NCBI RefSeq assembly: GCF_001815865.1
Contig: NZ_KV822202.1
Coordinates: forward strand, 32,303 to 96,302
Source of the DNA: Abiotrophia sp. HMSC24B09
GTDB taxonomy: Bacteria > Bacillota > Bacilli > Lactobacillales > Aerococcaceae
Direction: 5' to 3'
DNA length: 64,000 bases
Shown: positions 35,328-43,794 of the stretch, piece after piece
How the letters are laid out: every line of letters begins with the position of its first letter
Numbering within the stretch: position 1 is the stretch's first letter
Notes under the pieces: generated by a model
Told to the model about the DNA's origin: nothing
Databases searched by the model: none
Seen by the model: the letters and a program-made list of their open reading frames with translations, nothing else
Position numbers and translations under genes: made by a program

Positions 35328-36389
35328 TTATTCGGAAATAGCAGTAATTGGATCAATCTTGAGCACGCGCGGTAATGAAATCATTCCGCCAAGTAACGCC
35401 ATCAAAGCAATAACCAGACTTAAGGCACCATAAGCAGCCCAATTTGTATAGAAGAAGAAGGTTGCAGGCAAGATGAAGGTGACGGCCCAAATGCCAACTA
35501 AGGCTAAGAAAATCCCAATAAGAGACAGAATGAATATTTGGCAAAACAAGGACCAAACAATGGTCTTAGCTTGAATCCCTTGAGCTCGCATCACGCCATA
35601 TAAGCCTAATTTTTGGATGGTGATAATGTAAATGAAGATTCCGACAATCATCCCAGTAATCACAATCATCGCAATAATCATCCCAGCGAAAACATTTTTC
35701 TGTGGGCCATAGCCAGGGAGACGAGAAATCATCTCTTCCACCGTGAGTTGAGTCAATTCGTCTGCAGAAATCATTTGATCATTTTGCAAGACTATGGCCG
35801 AAACCGAACGGCTAGAGTCAAGTGTTCCTTGTAAAGTCCAGTAGGTTGTCAAGTTGCTATAGATGACAGGTGCAGTGAAAAATTTACTATTAGTCGTTAA
35901 ACCGACAACCTTATAGCTTGTGTCGCTACCGTTAAGTTGAATCTCGTCGCCCATAGAGATGCCGTAGTTTTTCAAAGATTCGTCAACAACCACTTCATCA
36001 TCCTTAGTTGGATAATTGCCTTCAGTCAACTTAGGTGCAATAAAGCTGTCCCAGTCTTGGGCAAAGAGAGATATATTGAGTTTTTCAGTATCATCATTGT
36101 CTTTAAGATTTGTCACTACAGACATAAAACCAAGCGCGACAGCGTCATCTGAGAGCTTATCTTGGTAATTGGCCTCTGGGATAAAAGAAGCAGTTAAATT
36201 ATTGTTGGCATAGTCAGATAAAACAACGCCAGTAGCGTTCCAGTTGTCTGCAGCAATTCGATTGATCCTCATCAGACCAAGCGCTAGGCCAGTTAGGAAA
36301 AAGACCATGAAGGTAATCAGAAAAATGGTGGATACAATAAGACTATAGCGTAATTTATTTTGTAGAATTTCTTTAATTGCGAGATACAT
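35328..36389 (-). CDS. FtsX-like permease, HrtB-like
   Basis: MacB/FtsX-type permease of 353 residues with four membrane spans: one after MYLAIKEILQNKLRYSLIVS (about 15-40), then a large extracellular domain (about 45-230), then three spans in the last 120 residues. The opening and the YIITIQKLGLYGVMRAQGI segment resemble Staphylococcus HrtB, as does the length. GGAG is 7 bases before the ATG. It forms a two-gene operon with the ATPase and is divergent from the ferrochelatase gene. Heme export is inferred from similarity and context. Confidence 0.75.
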   Translation of the reverse strand: MYLAIKEILQNKLRYSLIVSTIFLITFMVFFLTGLALGLMRINRIAADNWNATGVVLSDYANNNLTASFIPEANYQDKLSDDAVALGFMSVVTNLKDNDDTEKLNISLFAQDWDSFIAPKLTEGNYPTKDDEVVVDESLKNYGISMGDEIQLNGSDTSYKVVGLTTNSKFFTAPVIYSNLTTYWTLQGTLDSSRSVSAIVLQNDQMISADELTQLTVEEMISRLPGYGPQKNVFAGMIIAMIVITGMIVGIFIYIITIQKLGLYGVMRAQGIQAKTIVWSLFCQIFILSLIGIFLALVGIWAVTFILPATFFFYTNWAAYGALSLVIALMALLGGMISLPRVLKIDPITAISE

Positions 36390-36527
36390 GTGAATGCTCC
36401 TTAATTGGTTGTGATTTGGCTCTTGGATAGCTTAAGTCTAGCCGAGCCCATTAGCTAAAAACATTTGAAGCATTGAATTACTGCTTGGATATCTCTTTGT
36501 AACCAATTCTCCGAGTTTAGTCCTATC

Positions 36528-36556
36528 AATCTACCAAAACAAAAAAGTACTGTCAA
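36528..36556 (-). promoter_or_regulatory. hrtBA-like promoter
   Basis: Minus strand TTGACA, 17-bp spacer, TAGATT. I see no clear heme-regulator palindrome overlapping it. Confidence 0.6.
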
Positions 36557-36720
36557 GAGAAAGGATTCGTGGGTTAGAATGATACTAAGGGTATTAAAAG
36601 ATTAACAGGAAACAATGATTATATTAATTTATGCAGGTTCTGGCAATATCCTTTGTTCTAAAATATCTTGCTGGGCTGGTATGAAGAATACGGTAGATAT
36701 TAAGATTTAGGAGGGAATTT

Positions 36721-36792
36721 ATGCACCTGTTGACTCGATTAGGCCATATTTTCTATGTGTCGGACAAGTTAGAATGGTCTAAGTGTCTATAG
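36721..36792 (+). pseudogene. 23-codon frame, possible VOC-domain gene stub
   Basis: An excellent ribosome site (AGGAGG) precedes a frame reading MHLLTRLGHIFYVSDKLEW and four more codons. The LGHIFYVSD start resembles the first strand of glyoxalase/VOC proteins. Either a truncated gene or a short peptide. Confidence 0.3.
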
Positions 36793-36796
36793 ATAG

Positions 36797-36825
36797 TTCC
36801 GATAAAGCCTTTTCTATGGTAGAAT
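36797..36825 (+). promoter_or_regulatory. Ferrochelatase promoter
   Basis: TTCCGA, 17-bp spacer, TAGAAT with a TGG extended -10. Confidence 0.4.
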
Positions 36826-36864
36826 AAGAGACGGAAACTACGACACACACATAAGGAGTTTGAC

Positions 36865-37959
36865 ATGTCTAAGAAAGCTGTCCTCATGATGACCTTTGGG
36901 TCACCAGAAGCGATTAGCTATGAAGCAGTCGCGGAATTTTTCACCAATATTCGCCGGGGTGTTCGTCCAGAAGAAGATGAAATCAAAACCCTATATGATA
37001 ATTATGTTCGGATTGGTGGTACGCCTCTCCAAGCCATTACCAGGGAAGAAGTGAGGCTAATAGCTGAGGCCCTAGAAGGCCAAGCGAACGTTTATTTTGC
37101 CAATAAATTTTCGCGTCCCTTCATCCCCGATGTCATTGCACAGATGGAGGCAGATGGGATTGAAGACTGCCTCTGTTTAATCTTGGAACCTCATTATTCC
37201 TATTACTCCGTAATGGGCTATGAGAAATTCCTAGAGAGCCAGACCATCCGTTTTCAAGTCATTAAAGACTGGTATCGCGAGCCCGCCCTTATCAATTACT
37301 GGGTAGAGGAGATTCGAAAAATTATCCGAGAGATTGGCAGTCAGACTTATCGGGTCGTTTTCTCAGCTCATAGCGTACCTGTCTTGGCTTTGGAGTTTGG
37401 CGACCCTTATATTGACCAAATCTACGACAATAGTCGCTTGATTGCTGAAGGTCTCGGCCTTGCTCCAGACCAGTATACTAACACTTGGCAGAGTGAGAGC
37501 GATATTGGGATGCCATGGATTAAGCCAGATGTCTTGGAGTATTTGCGGGAGCAAAGCCAGCATCCCGACCATTATATCTTTGTGCCGATTGCTTTTATTA
37601 GTGAGCATATCGAGGTGCTCTTCGACAATGATGTGGAGTGTCAAGAACTCTGCCATGAATTAGGCGTTGGCTATAAGCGGCCCCCTATGCCTAATACGGA
37701 TCCGCGTCTGATTGAGGCCTTGCTGTCAACGATAGCCAAGCATCTCCATGGGGACTACAAAATCCATCAAGCTGATGAGACTACTTTTGATGAGATGGCG
37801 GCGCCTAGAGACAGCGATGCGATTCTAAAGGAAGACCAAGACATCCAGATGCCTGATTTTGTTAAGAAACTCATTGCCAAAAAGGGACGCGAAAACGTCA
37901 AGATGCCTTATCTAGTCAAGAAAATGCTGGAGAAGAAATTTGGCAAGAAGTATGATTAA
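36865..37959 (+). CDS. hemH: Ferrochelatase (HemH/CpfC family)
   Basis: Inserts iron into a porphyrin; in Gram-positives of this type the substrate may be coproporphyrin III. 364 residues. The metal-site residues are present: His169 in FSAHSVP and Glu250 in [10 protein letters not shown]. The N-terminal [10 protein letters not shown] and [12 protein letters not shown] segments are typical. It is longer than the usual ~310. The extra C-terminus is a charged tail with two similar units, [12 protein letters not shown] (329-340) and [12 protein letters not shown] (347-358). No other heme-synthesis gene is in the window; lone ferrochelatases occur in lactococci and streptococci. Divergent from the HrtBA-like pump. 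Confidence 0.9.
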   Translation: MSKKAVLMMTFGSPEAISYEAVAEFFTNIRRGVRPEEDEIKTLYDNYVRIGGTPLQAITREEVRLIAEALEGQANVYFANKFSRPFIPDVIAQMEADGIEDCLCLILEPHYSYYSVMGYEKFLESQTIRFQVIKDWYREPALINYWVEEIRKIIREIGSQTYRVVFSAHSVPVLALEFGDPYIDQIYDNSRLIAEGLGLAPDQYTNTWQSESDIGMPWIKPDVLEYLREQSQHPDHYIFVPIAFISEHIEVLFDNDVECQELCHELGVGYKRPPMPNTDPRLIEALLSTIAKHLHGDYKIHQADETTFDEMAAPRDSDAILKEDQDIQMPDFVKKLIAKKGRENVKMPYLVKKMLEKKFGKKYD

Positions 37960-37965
37960 ACAGCC

Positions 37966-38013
37966 AAAAAAGCCTCCTTAGCTGGATAAAAATCTAACTA
38001 AGGGGGCTTTTTT
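37966..38013 (+). terminator. Terminator of hemH
   Basis: AAAAAAGCC-CCTTAG / CTAAGG-GGCTTTTTT with a long loop. Confidence 0.85.
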
Positions 38014-38129
38014 AGTAGTCTGTAACTTTTTTTCAATCCCCACACCCCATAAATTCTGATCCTGTTTTCTAGGGTGGCCTGGCTAACTGCACTGTATAAT
38101 CAAGCTATCAATGAGAAGGAGGCAGTTAG

Positions 38130-39056
38130 ATGCAAATCTATTTTGGCGACGTATCACTTTGTTATACCTATTCTTTGGCCATGGCATTGGAGGCCTATGG
38201 TTATGACCTGAGAGCGGAATATCTTGAGGCCCTTATGTTGATGGGGAATGGGGCTTCCATTGTCAAAGAAGATGAAGAGCACCCATTAGTATTCTTCGAT
38301 AATGGCATGCCGGACCTTTCGATCTCTCATGTCTTAGAAGTTCTAGGTTTTGACTATGAAGAATATTATCTAAGAGAGGGGCAAGCAGTTGATTTGGATT
38401 TAATCAGAAGGAAATTGAAAGCTCTTCTAGCTAATGGGCCGGTAGTGTTGGGGCCACTCGATATGGGGCATCTGACCTATAATCCTAACCACACTCACTT
38501 ATACGGAGTGGATCACTTTGTCTCAGTTTATGATTTAGATGATGATTATCTCTACTTGCATGATCCAGCAGGTTTTGCCTGTATGAAGATTCAGTTCGAA
38601 GACTTTCTGCCAGCATGGCAAGCCCAGGCAATCGACTACAAGCGGGGCGCCTATTCTATGTGGGGCAATTTCAAGCGAGTCGCTAATCCAGACGCGAGCG
38701 CAATCTATCTGGCTACCTCGCAAATAATGGCCCAAAGATACATGCAAGGGCAAGAAGGCGTCCTTCCACTCTACGCGGCGGCAGTAGCAAAATATGGCTT
38801 GAACGATGAGCAAAAGCAACTGCATCAGTATTTCAGCTTTAAACTGGCAGCTGTTAGAAATCTCTACCTGAGTAGATTTCTAGCAGAGCATGATAGTCTG
38901 CGTTCAAAAATTAAAGAAGACTTAGCCTCTTTATTCGGACAAGCCCACCTGTCTTGCCTAAAGGAAGATTACGAAGACTTGTCCCGCCTCTTGTTGGAGA
39001 TAGCGAAATTAGATAAGCAATTTAGAGCTTTATGCCTAGAAGCTAGAGATTGTTAA
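38130..39056 (+). CDS. BtrH N-terminal / C39-like protein
   Basis: Soluble protein of 308 residues with a papain-like layout. Cys11 is in SLCYTYSLAMALEAYGYD, His129 in GVDHFVSVYDL and Asp145 in LHDPAG. This order and spacing match the BtrH/C39-like family, in which members act as acyltransferases, peptidases or inactive relatives. The C-terminal ~110 residues are helical. AAGGAGG lies 7 bases before the ATG. It is monocistronic between two terminators, and no carrier protein or peptide substrate is adjacent. Catalysis is plausible from the triad; substrate unknown. Confidence 0.65.
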   Translation: MQIYFGDVSLCYTYSLAMALEAYGYDLRAEYLEALMLMGNGASIVKEDEEHPLVFFDNGMPDLSISHVLEVLGFDYEEYYLREGQAVDLDLIRRKLKALLANGPVVLGPLDMGHLTYNPNHTHLYGVDHFVSVYDLDDDYLYLHDPAGFACMKIQFEDFLPAWQAQAIDYKRGAYSMWGNFKRVANPDASAIYLATSQIMAQRYMQGQEGVLPLYAAAVAKYGLNDEQKQLHQYFSFKLAAVRNLYLSRFLAEHDSLRSKIKEDLASLFGQAHLSCLKEDYEDLSRLLLEIAKLDKQFRALCLEARDC

Positions 39057-39078
39057 GTTTTAACCTCATATGAAAAAC

Positions 39079-39117
39079 AAACCGGAGGCGCCTTTATAGG
39101 CAAACCTCCGGTTATTT
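39079..39117 (+). terminator. Terminator of the BtrH-like gene
   Basis: AACCGGAGG / CCTCCGGTT stem with a 16-base loop. Confidence 0.75.
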
Positions 39118-39166
39118 CATATCCTATTTTGTCATCCCCGCTCTTACGATTCTAAAAAGATTTTTG

Positions 39167-39195
39167 TTGACATACATTGTAAAATAACATATAAT
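39167..39195 (+). promoter_or_regulatory. Consensus promoter of the SRPBCC-MarR unit
   Basis: Perfect TTGACA, 17-bp spacer, perfect TATAAT. Such a strong promoter before a MarR-type regulator suggests repression. Confidence 0.85.
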
Positions 39196-39225
39196 AAGCA
39201 CACTTAATAAATTGGGGTGAAAACA

Positions 39226-39633
39226 ATGGAATTTAGTTTCAGTTTGAAAATTAAAGCAACAAAAGAAGCTGTTTGGGAGTATTATGCCAATATTGAAAAA
39301 TGGTATGCCTGGGAAGAGGATTTAAAAAACATTACATTAAACGATGATTTTAAGACTGGATCCCATGGGACGATGGAGCTTGAAGGTATGCCTCCTATGG
39401 ATTTTCAACTTACACTTGTAAAAGCCTTAGAAGAATTCTGGGATAAAACAGCCACTCCTTTTGGTGACATCCTTTTTGGACACCAAATAATGGAGAACAA
39501 TGATGGAAGTGTAACGGTCAAACATTCTGTATCCTTAGATAGTGAGGGTAAGCAACATTTAGAATTTTTACGCCAGGTGTTCTCAGATGTCCCTAACTCT
39601 ATATTTATTCTGAAAGAGCTTTTGGAACGATAG
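39226..39633 (+). CDS. SRPBCC-family protein
   Basis: Small START/polyketide-cyclase-like protein of 135 residues. It begins EFSFSLKIKATKEAVWEYYANIEKWYAWEEDL, the family's first strand and W-x-W helix region. A GTMELEG hairpin and the long C-terminal helix (QHLEFLRQVFSDVPNSIFILKELL) follow. The fold binds hydrophobic ligands. I start at the ATG rather than the GTG three codons earlier, because GGGGTG then serves as the ribosome site. It shares a transcript with the MarR gene 12 bases downstream. Low GC suggests the pair was acquired together. Ligand unknown. Confidence 0.7.
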   Translation: MEFSFSLKIKATKEAVWEYYANIEKWYAWEEDLKNITLNDDFKTGSHGTMELEGMPPMDFQLTLVKALEEFWDKTATPFGDILFGHQIMENNDGSVTVKHSVSLDSEGKQHLEFLRQVFSDVPNSIFILKELLER

Positions 39634-39645
39634 GAGGATTGCTGT

Positions 39646-40089
39646 TTGTTTACATCGAAATATAAAAAAGATTCAGAACAATCAACAGGCTTGTTGTTTA
39701 TGAGGGTGTACAATAAATGGCACTTCATGATAAAAAAAGAGTTAAAGAAAATGAATCTGACTCACCCTCAATTTGTTGTTTTAGCCTCTCTTGCCTATCT
39801 AGCTCAAACTAATGACGAAGTGACTCAAGTCATGATTTCTAAACTTTCCGGGATAGACGTAATGACTGTTTCTCAAATATTGAGTTTATTAGAAAAACAT
39901 GCATATATAGAGAGAAAAGAACACTCCAGAGATTCAAGAGCTAAGGCTGTTATTTTGAACAAAAAGGGAGAAGATATTTTACAAAAAGCGGTGCCCGTAA
40001 TCGAGCAAATTGATGAGTTATTCTTTGGAAAACTAGTTGAGGATGAAGATCATTTCAAACACCTTCTTGCTAGGTTAAACGAAGAATAG
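39646..40089 (+). CDS. MarR-family transcriptional regulator
   Basis: Dimeric winged-helix regulator of 147 residues. The helix-turn-helix is in MISKLSGIDVMTVSQILSLLEKHAYIER, followed by the wing HSRDSRAKAVILNKKG. These match MarR proteins that sense small phenolic or lipophilic ligands. The TTG start has AGGAGG 8 bases upstream. It probably controls its own operon with the SRPBCC protein through the consensus promoter. The ligand is not predictable. Confidence 0.85.
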   Translation: MFTSKYKKDSEQSTGLLFMRVYNKWHFMIKKELKKMNLTHPQFVVLASLAYLAQTNDEVTQVMISKLSGIDVMTVSQILSLLEKHAYIERKEHSRDSRAKAVILNKKGEDILQKAVPVIEQIDELFFGKLVEDEDHFKHLLARLNEE

Positions 40090-40098
40090 TTTAAACGG

Positions 40099-40132
40099 AA
40101 TCTTGGTTGCGCTTTGCAACCAAGATTTTTAA
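40099..40132 (+). terminator. Terminator of the SRPBCC-MarR unit
   Basis: Perfect 12-bp stem AATCTTGGTTGC / GCAACCAAGATT and five T. Confidence 0.9.
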
Positions 40133-40203
40133 TTTCTTACCGTGCTCGAGGATTTTTTGAAGGTACGAGAATGGTGATAACTAATTGCCTTATATTATAA
40201 ACA

Positions 40204-40247
40204 AGCCCCATCAGCCGGATCAGAGAATCCAACTGATGGGGTGCTGT
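40204..40247 (-). terminator. Terminator of the envelope operon
   Basis: GCCCCATCAG / CTGATGGGGTGC stem 20 bases beyond the last minus-strand gene. Confidence 0.65.
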
Positions 40248-40266
40248 TGTTATAGTAACCAATTTC

Positions 40267-40662
40267 CTATTTTTCCATCTCCTTCCTCTGGCGGATTTCA
40301 AAGCCAAGTGCGACCAGCAAGAGTAGCAGGCCTACTGGCAGGTAGAAGCTTGGATAGACTGAATGGGTGCCATAGATGTCGAAGACGCCTTTTAGGAAGG
40401 AGCTGAAGATGAGGGTGAGGACGCCCATCCTGTAGGCTGCCTGGGCATTTTCCGATTTGAGGAAGTACCTATGAAGCTTTTGGGCCAACAGATTAGGGGC
40501 TAGCCCTAGTAGTAGGGGAATCAGGAAGAGTAGGTACATGAAGGGCGAGTATACCTGGTGGCTGAAGAACTCATAGACCGTTCCGATTACCAAGGTGCTA
40601 ATGCTAGCAAGCGTATAGAAGAGGATGTCTTGCTTATGGTGTGTGGCTTTATAGGTAGACAA
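40267..40662 (-). CDS. Small membrane protein, 131 residues
   Basis: Integral membrane protein with four hydrophobic segments (about 14-30, 42-58, 78-92 and 106-122) and a charged end RQRKEMEK. I do not recognise the family. It starts at TTG with GAGGTGAG upstream, inside the last 14 bases of the phosphodiester glycosidase gene, and is the last gene of a three-gene minus-strand operon. A decayed second copy lies at 34197-34505. The context suggests a role in export or decoration of envelope polymers. Confidence 0.65.
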   Translation of the reverse strand: MSTYKATHHKQDILFYTLASISTLVIGTVYEFFSHQVYSPFMYLLFLIPLLLGLAPNLLAQKLHRYFLKSENAQAAYRMGVLTLIFSSFLKGVFDIYGTHSVYPSFYLPVGLLLLLVALGFEIRQRKEMEK

Positions 40663-41566
40663 TGTCGCTCACCTCTCTTTCTTCAATATTGTGACCGTTG
40701 GTGGTTGGCTTGTTAATAATCTGACCATTGAAGTACATGGTAGAGGAGCCGCCACCGTCTAGGTTATAGGCAGTTGTGACCTTGAGTTCCTTCATGAAGT
40801 CGGCTAATTCCTTAAGGGATAGGCCCTTGCTTTCATCTGTTCGTCCATCGGAGACGACCAGGACATAATGCTTGTCATCGATGATACCGATGGCCGTTCG
40901 TGGGTTACTGGCCATGGCCTTGCCTACTTCGTCGGCACTATCGACGGCTACCTGGCTGTTTTCAATCAGGGCCGGCCCGAAGGATAGGACCTGAACAGCG
41001 CCCTTATTGAGCAGTTCTTGGGCTGTAATATCGCCTTCTCTGATAATCTCGAAGCTGCCATCCTGGTAGATGACTAGGTCCTCTTGGTTGGCGTCTTGGC
41101 TATCGCTTCGTAAGAGTTGCCCGTTACGGATAACATAGCCGGCATCTCTGGCCCCGTAGTAGTCCCCGTTGACCGCTAGGACGGCATTGACGCTCTGAGC
41201 GGTGGTCGAGGTCTTGGCCTTGACGTTGCGGCCGTAGGTCTCGTCGGCTAGGGCTGTCTTGATAGAGGCGTCGCCTTTGATGGTGACGGTGGCTACATGA
41301 ATCTGAGTTGAATTGCGCTCATAGGTCTCAATGGAAATAGCCTTGGTGTCATCTTCATAGGCAGTCGCCGTATTAAGCGTGGCAGTGCTTGTGCCGCTAG
41401 AGCTAGCGGACTGGCTGGTGGTCGTAGTTTCATTGCTGAACTTGGTATAGCTCTTAGAGATGAAGAGGGTATCCAGGACGGCCAGGCCAGAGCTCCCGAC
41501 TAGCAAGATACTGTAGGCCAGGGTTAAGGCTTTTCTGAGTGATTTTCCTTTTAGCTTATTTGACAT
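40649..41566 (-). CDS. Phosphodiester glycosidase family protein (NAGPA domain)
   Basis: Membrane-anchored extracellular protein of 305 residues. A basic N-terminus and one hydrophobic segment (about 13-35) are followed by a Ser/Thr-rich stretch (about 45-65). The NAGPA domain has AVNGDYYG, the SDGRTDESKGLSLKEL segment and the hallmark NLDGGGSSTMY near the C-terminus. Such domains cleave sugar-1-phosphodiesters or trim exopolysaccharide. I start at MSNKLKGK with AAAGG 9 bases upstream; the frame is open 8 codons further. It overlaps the upstream glycosyltransferase gene by 11 bases and the downstream gene by 14. Confidence 0.85.
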   Translation of the reverse strand: MSNKLKGKSLRKALTLAYSILLVGSSGLAVLDTLFISKSYTKFSNETTTTSQSASSSGTSTATLNTATAYEDDTKAISIETYERNSTQIHVATVTIKGDASIKTALADETYGRNVKAKTSTTAQSVNAVLAVNGDYYGARDAGYVIRNGQLLRSDSQDANQEDLVIYQDGSFEIIREGDITAQELLNKGAVQVLSFGPALIENSQVAVDSADEVGKAMASNPRTAIGIIDDKHYVLVVSDGRTDESKGLSLKELADFMKELKVTTAYNLDGGGSSTMYFNGQIINKPTTNGHNIEEREVSDIVYL

Positions 41567-42596
41567 AATGCACACCTTTCTTTCGCCCAAAAATCAGCTT
41601 CTTCTGGACTAACCAGTTGAAGAAAAACATGCCGATTTCTGTTAGGATTTTACCGATGAGGGGGCCAATCCCAATGCCGTAGCTCAGGCCCATGAGGACC
41701 AGTGTGTTGAGGCCTAGGGACAAGCCGGCCAGTAGGGCGTAAGCACCTAGCTCCTTGAGGACGGGTTGGTCGCTGGCGAAGACTAGTTTCTTATTGACCA
41801 AGAAGTTGAATCCGGCGCTGATTAGTCGCGCAATGACATTAGCGGTTACCAGGGGTAGGCCGGCAAAAACCTGCAAGGCGTAGAGGCTATAGTCTAGAAA
41901 AAAAGAGAGGAGGGAGGAGAGGCCAAAGCGCAGAATCTCCTTATAGATGCGGAAGGAATCTCGCAAGGGATTGAAGTGCGAGCCCTCGTTCTTATTCTCG
42001 TAGATGGTTTTAATCTTGAGCTCGTAGAAGGGGCGTTTTTCCTTGGCCCATACCATGAGTACATTCATCTCATATTCGAAGCGTGAGCCTGAGATTTCTA
42101 GCATCTTATCCAAGTGGGTACCAGAGAAACCGCGTAGGCCTGTCTGTGTATCGGAAAGCTTGCTGCCACTGGTTAGTTGGAAAATTTTCAGGGTAATCTT
42201 ATTGCCAACCTTACTTCTCAGCGGCACCTCTTGGCCGTCAAAGTTCCGGACGCCAAGTACTAGGCTATCTGAATCCAGAGCCGCGCGTCTGGCAATTCTT
42301 ATAATATCCTCCGGACTGTGTTGTCCGTCGGAGTCGGCTGTAACAACGGCTAGGTCTTGGCCTGGGTAGTTTTTCTTGATAAATTGGTAGGCTGTTTTCA
42401 GGGCGGTACCTTTGCCTTGATTTGCAGCATGTCTCAGCACTCGAGCTCCTGCTAATTGGTCGAAGATAGGGAGGTATTTCTCCCCACTGCCATCATCTAC
42501 TATGATGACGTCTAAGTCTTTGGCGACTAATTCTGCCGTTAGCTTTATTAGTCTTTCTTCTGGTTCATATGAAGGTATGACGACGATTGTTCTCAT
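41556..42596 (-). CDS. Glycosyltransferase family 2 fused to a GtrA-like membrane domain
   Basis: Bifunctional membrane protein of 346 residues. Residues 1-220 form a GT2 domain with VVIPSYEPEE, VDDGSG, NQGKGTALKTA, the DSDGQH metal motif and the TGLRGFSG acceptor region, like polyprenyl-phosphate sugar transferases. Residues about 225-340 are a GtrA domain with four membrane spans, including RFGLSSLLSFFLDY and NWLVQKKLIFGRK. The pair makes a lipid-linked sugar and moves it across the membrane. First gene of the three-gene overlapping operon. The sugar is not predictable. Confidence 0.88.
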   Translation of the reverse strand: MRTIVVIPSYEPEERLIKLTAELVAKDLDVIIVDDGSGEKYLPIFDQLAGARVLRHAANQGKGTALKTAYQFIKKNYPGQDLAVVTADSDGQHSPEDIIRIARRAALDSDSLVLGVRNFDGQEVPLRSKVGNKITLKIFQLTSGSKLSDTQTGLRGFSGTHLDKMLEISGSRFEYEMNVLMVWAKEKRPFYELKIKTIYENKNEGSHFNPLRDSFRIYKEILRFGLSSLLSFFLDYSLYALQVFAGLPLVTANVIARLISAGFNFLVNKKLVFASDQPVLKELGAYALLAGLSLGLNTLVLMGLSYGIGIGPLIGKILTEIGMFFFNWLVQKKLIFGRKKGVHYVK

Positions 42597-42780
42597 TGTT
42601 TTACACCGCTCACCTATAGGGGGAGCTTTCTCCTTTCCTTAGTGCTAACTCTAATGTAAAGCATGAACCTAAAAGCTACTTAAAAGCAGTGGAAAAGAAT
42701 GAAGAGACTATTTAAAATAGAGATGAGTAGACAAATGAGTTTAAAGATAAGCTAGAAAAATTAAAGGGGAATAGCATCAG

Positions 42781-43743
42781 ATGAAAAACTGGGAAGACCA
42801 CATTCCGTGCAATGTTCAAAACAAGTTGGATGCATTAGGTGATGAGGGGCTACAATGGAAAAAGGACTTAAATACAGTTATTGATTGCATAGCAAAAGAG
42901 TGGAGCCTTTCTTTGGAGCAAATCCTCGAAGGAGGCTCAGAGGCCTTTGTAGCAAAATGTACCTTGAGAAATCAAGAAAAGGGGATTCTCAAATTATTTA
43001 TGCCTCAATTGGAGGGGAATTCCGAGTTTAAGCAACAAGTAGAGGCCCTTAGAGTTGTAAATGGAGCGGGATATGTCAAGTTGCTCAAGCATGATGTCAA
43101 GAGGAAAGCAGTCTTACTAGAGTGTTTGGGTAATCCTTTGAGTGAGTCTGACTATTCTATTAGAGACCAAATGAAGATAATTTGCGGGCTACTTAAGAAA
43201 ACCTGGATTCCCCTCGATGAAAAACAGGAGCTAAGACTGATGGGACAATTAATTGGGTGGTTTCAAGACTTTATCCTGTCCACTTGGGAAAAAATAGAGC
43301 AACCATGCAGTAAAGAAATCATTGAACGGGCGCTCTTGTTTTTAGAATCAAGAAGAAAGTGCCTGTCTTCATATCAATCTGTGTTAGTCCATGGGGATCC
43401 ACATGCTGACAATATACTGAAAGCACTAGATTCCAATGAGCTATCTTATAAATTGATAGATCCGGATGGAATCCTAGGAGAACCTGCCTACGACCTTGGA
43501 ATCCTCGTGCGAGAATGGGTGGAGGAGTTAGTTGATGCTCCTTTGGAAAAAGCTATTGAGAGAGTTCTCTTACTTCATAATGAAACTGGAGTTGAGAAGC
43601 AGAGCATCTGGGAATGGGCATTCATTCAATCTGTCTCAACAGGGTTGTTTTTAAAAGTAATTCAAGAACACGGCTTAGGTGACAGCCTCTTAAGAATTGC
43701 TCAGGAATGGTTGCGCTTTGAGCGGTTCCCAGTTCGAGTATAA
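42781..43743 (+). CDS. APH(6)-like kinase (streptomycin phosphotransferase family)
   Basis: Kinase-fold protein of 320 residues. The glycine-rich start is GGSEAFVAK (about 51-59), with Lys71 in the next strand. The catalytic loop is LVHGDPHADN with Asp206 and Asn211, and the metal motif is LIDPDG with Asp227 followed by EPAYDLGILVREW. This C-terminal block is the mark of the APH(6)/hydroxyurea-kinase family, which includes streptomycin 6-phosphotransferases. Moderately AT-rich, with its own ribosome site AAGGGGA and no neighbour on the same transcript. Antibiotic resistance is possible but not implied by the family alone; many members phosphorylate other substrates. Confidence 0.75.
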   Translation: MKNWEDHIPCNVQNKLDALGDEGLQWKKDLNTVIDCIAKEWSLSLEQILEGGSEAFVAKCTLRNQEKGILKLFMPQLEGNSEFKQQVEALRVVNGAGYVKLLKHDVKRKAVLLECLGNPLSESDYSIRDQMKIICGLLKKTWIPLDEKQELRLMGQLIGWFQDFILSTWEKIEQPCSKEIIERALLFLESRRKCLSSYQSVLVHGDPHADNILKALDSNELSYKLIDPDGILGEPAYDLGILVREWVEELVDAPLEKAIERVLLLHNETGVEKQSIWEWAFIQSVSTGLFLKVIQEHGLGDSLLRIAQEWLRFERFPVRV

Positions 43744-43776
43744 AAAGAGCTTGTCACTCCTTTTCTTCTATTAAAG

Positions 43777-43785
43777 TGCTATAAT
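43777..43785 (+). promoter_or_regulatory. Extended -10 promoter
   Basis: TGCTATAAT, 72 bases before the next gene; no good -35. Confidence 0.5.
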
Positions 43786-43794
43786 AAAGTAAGA

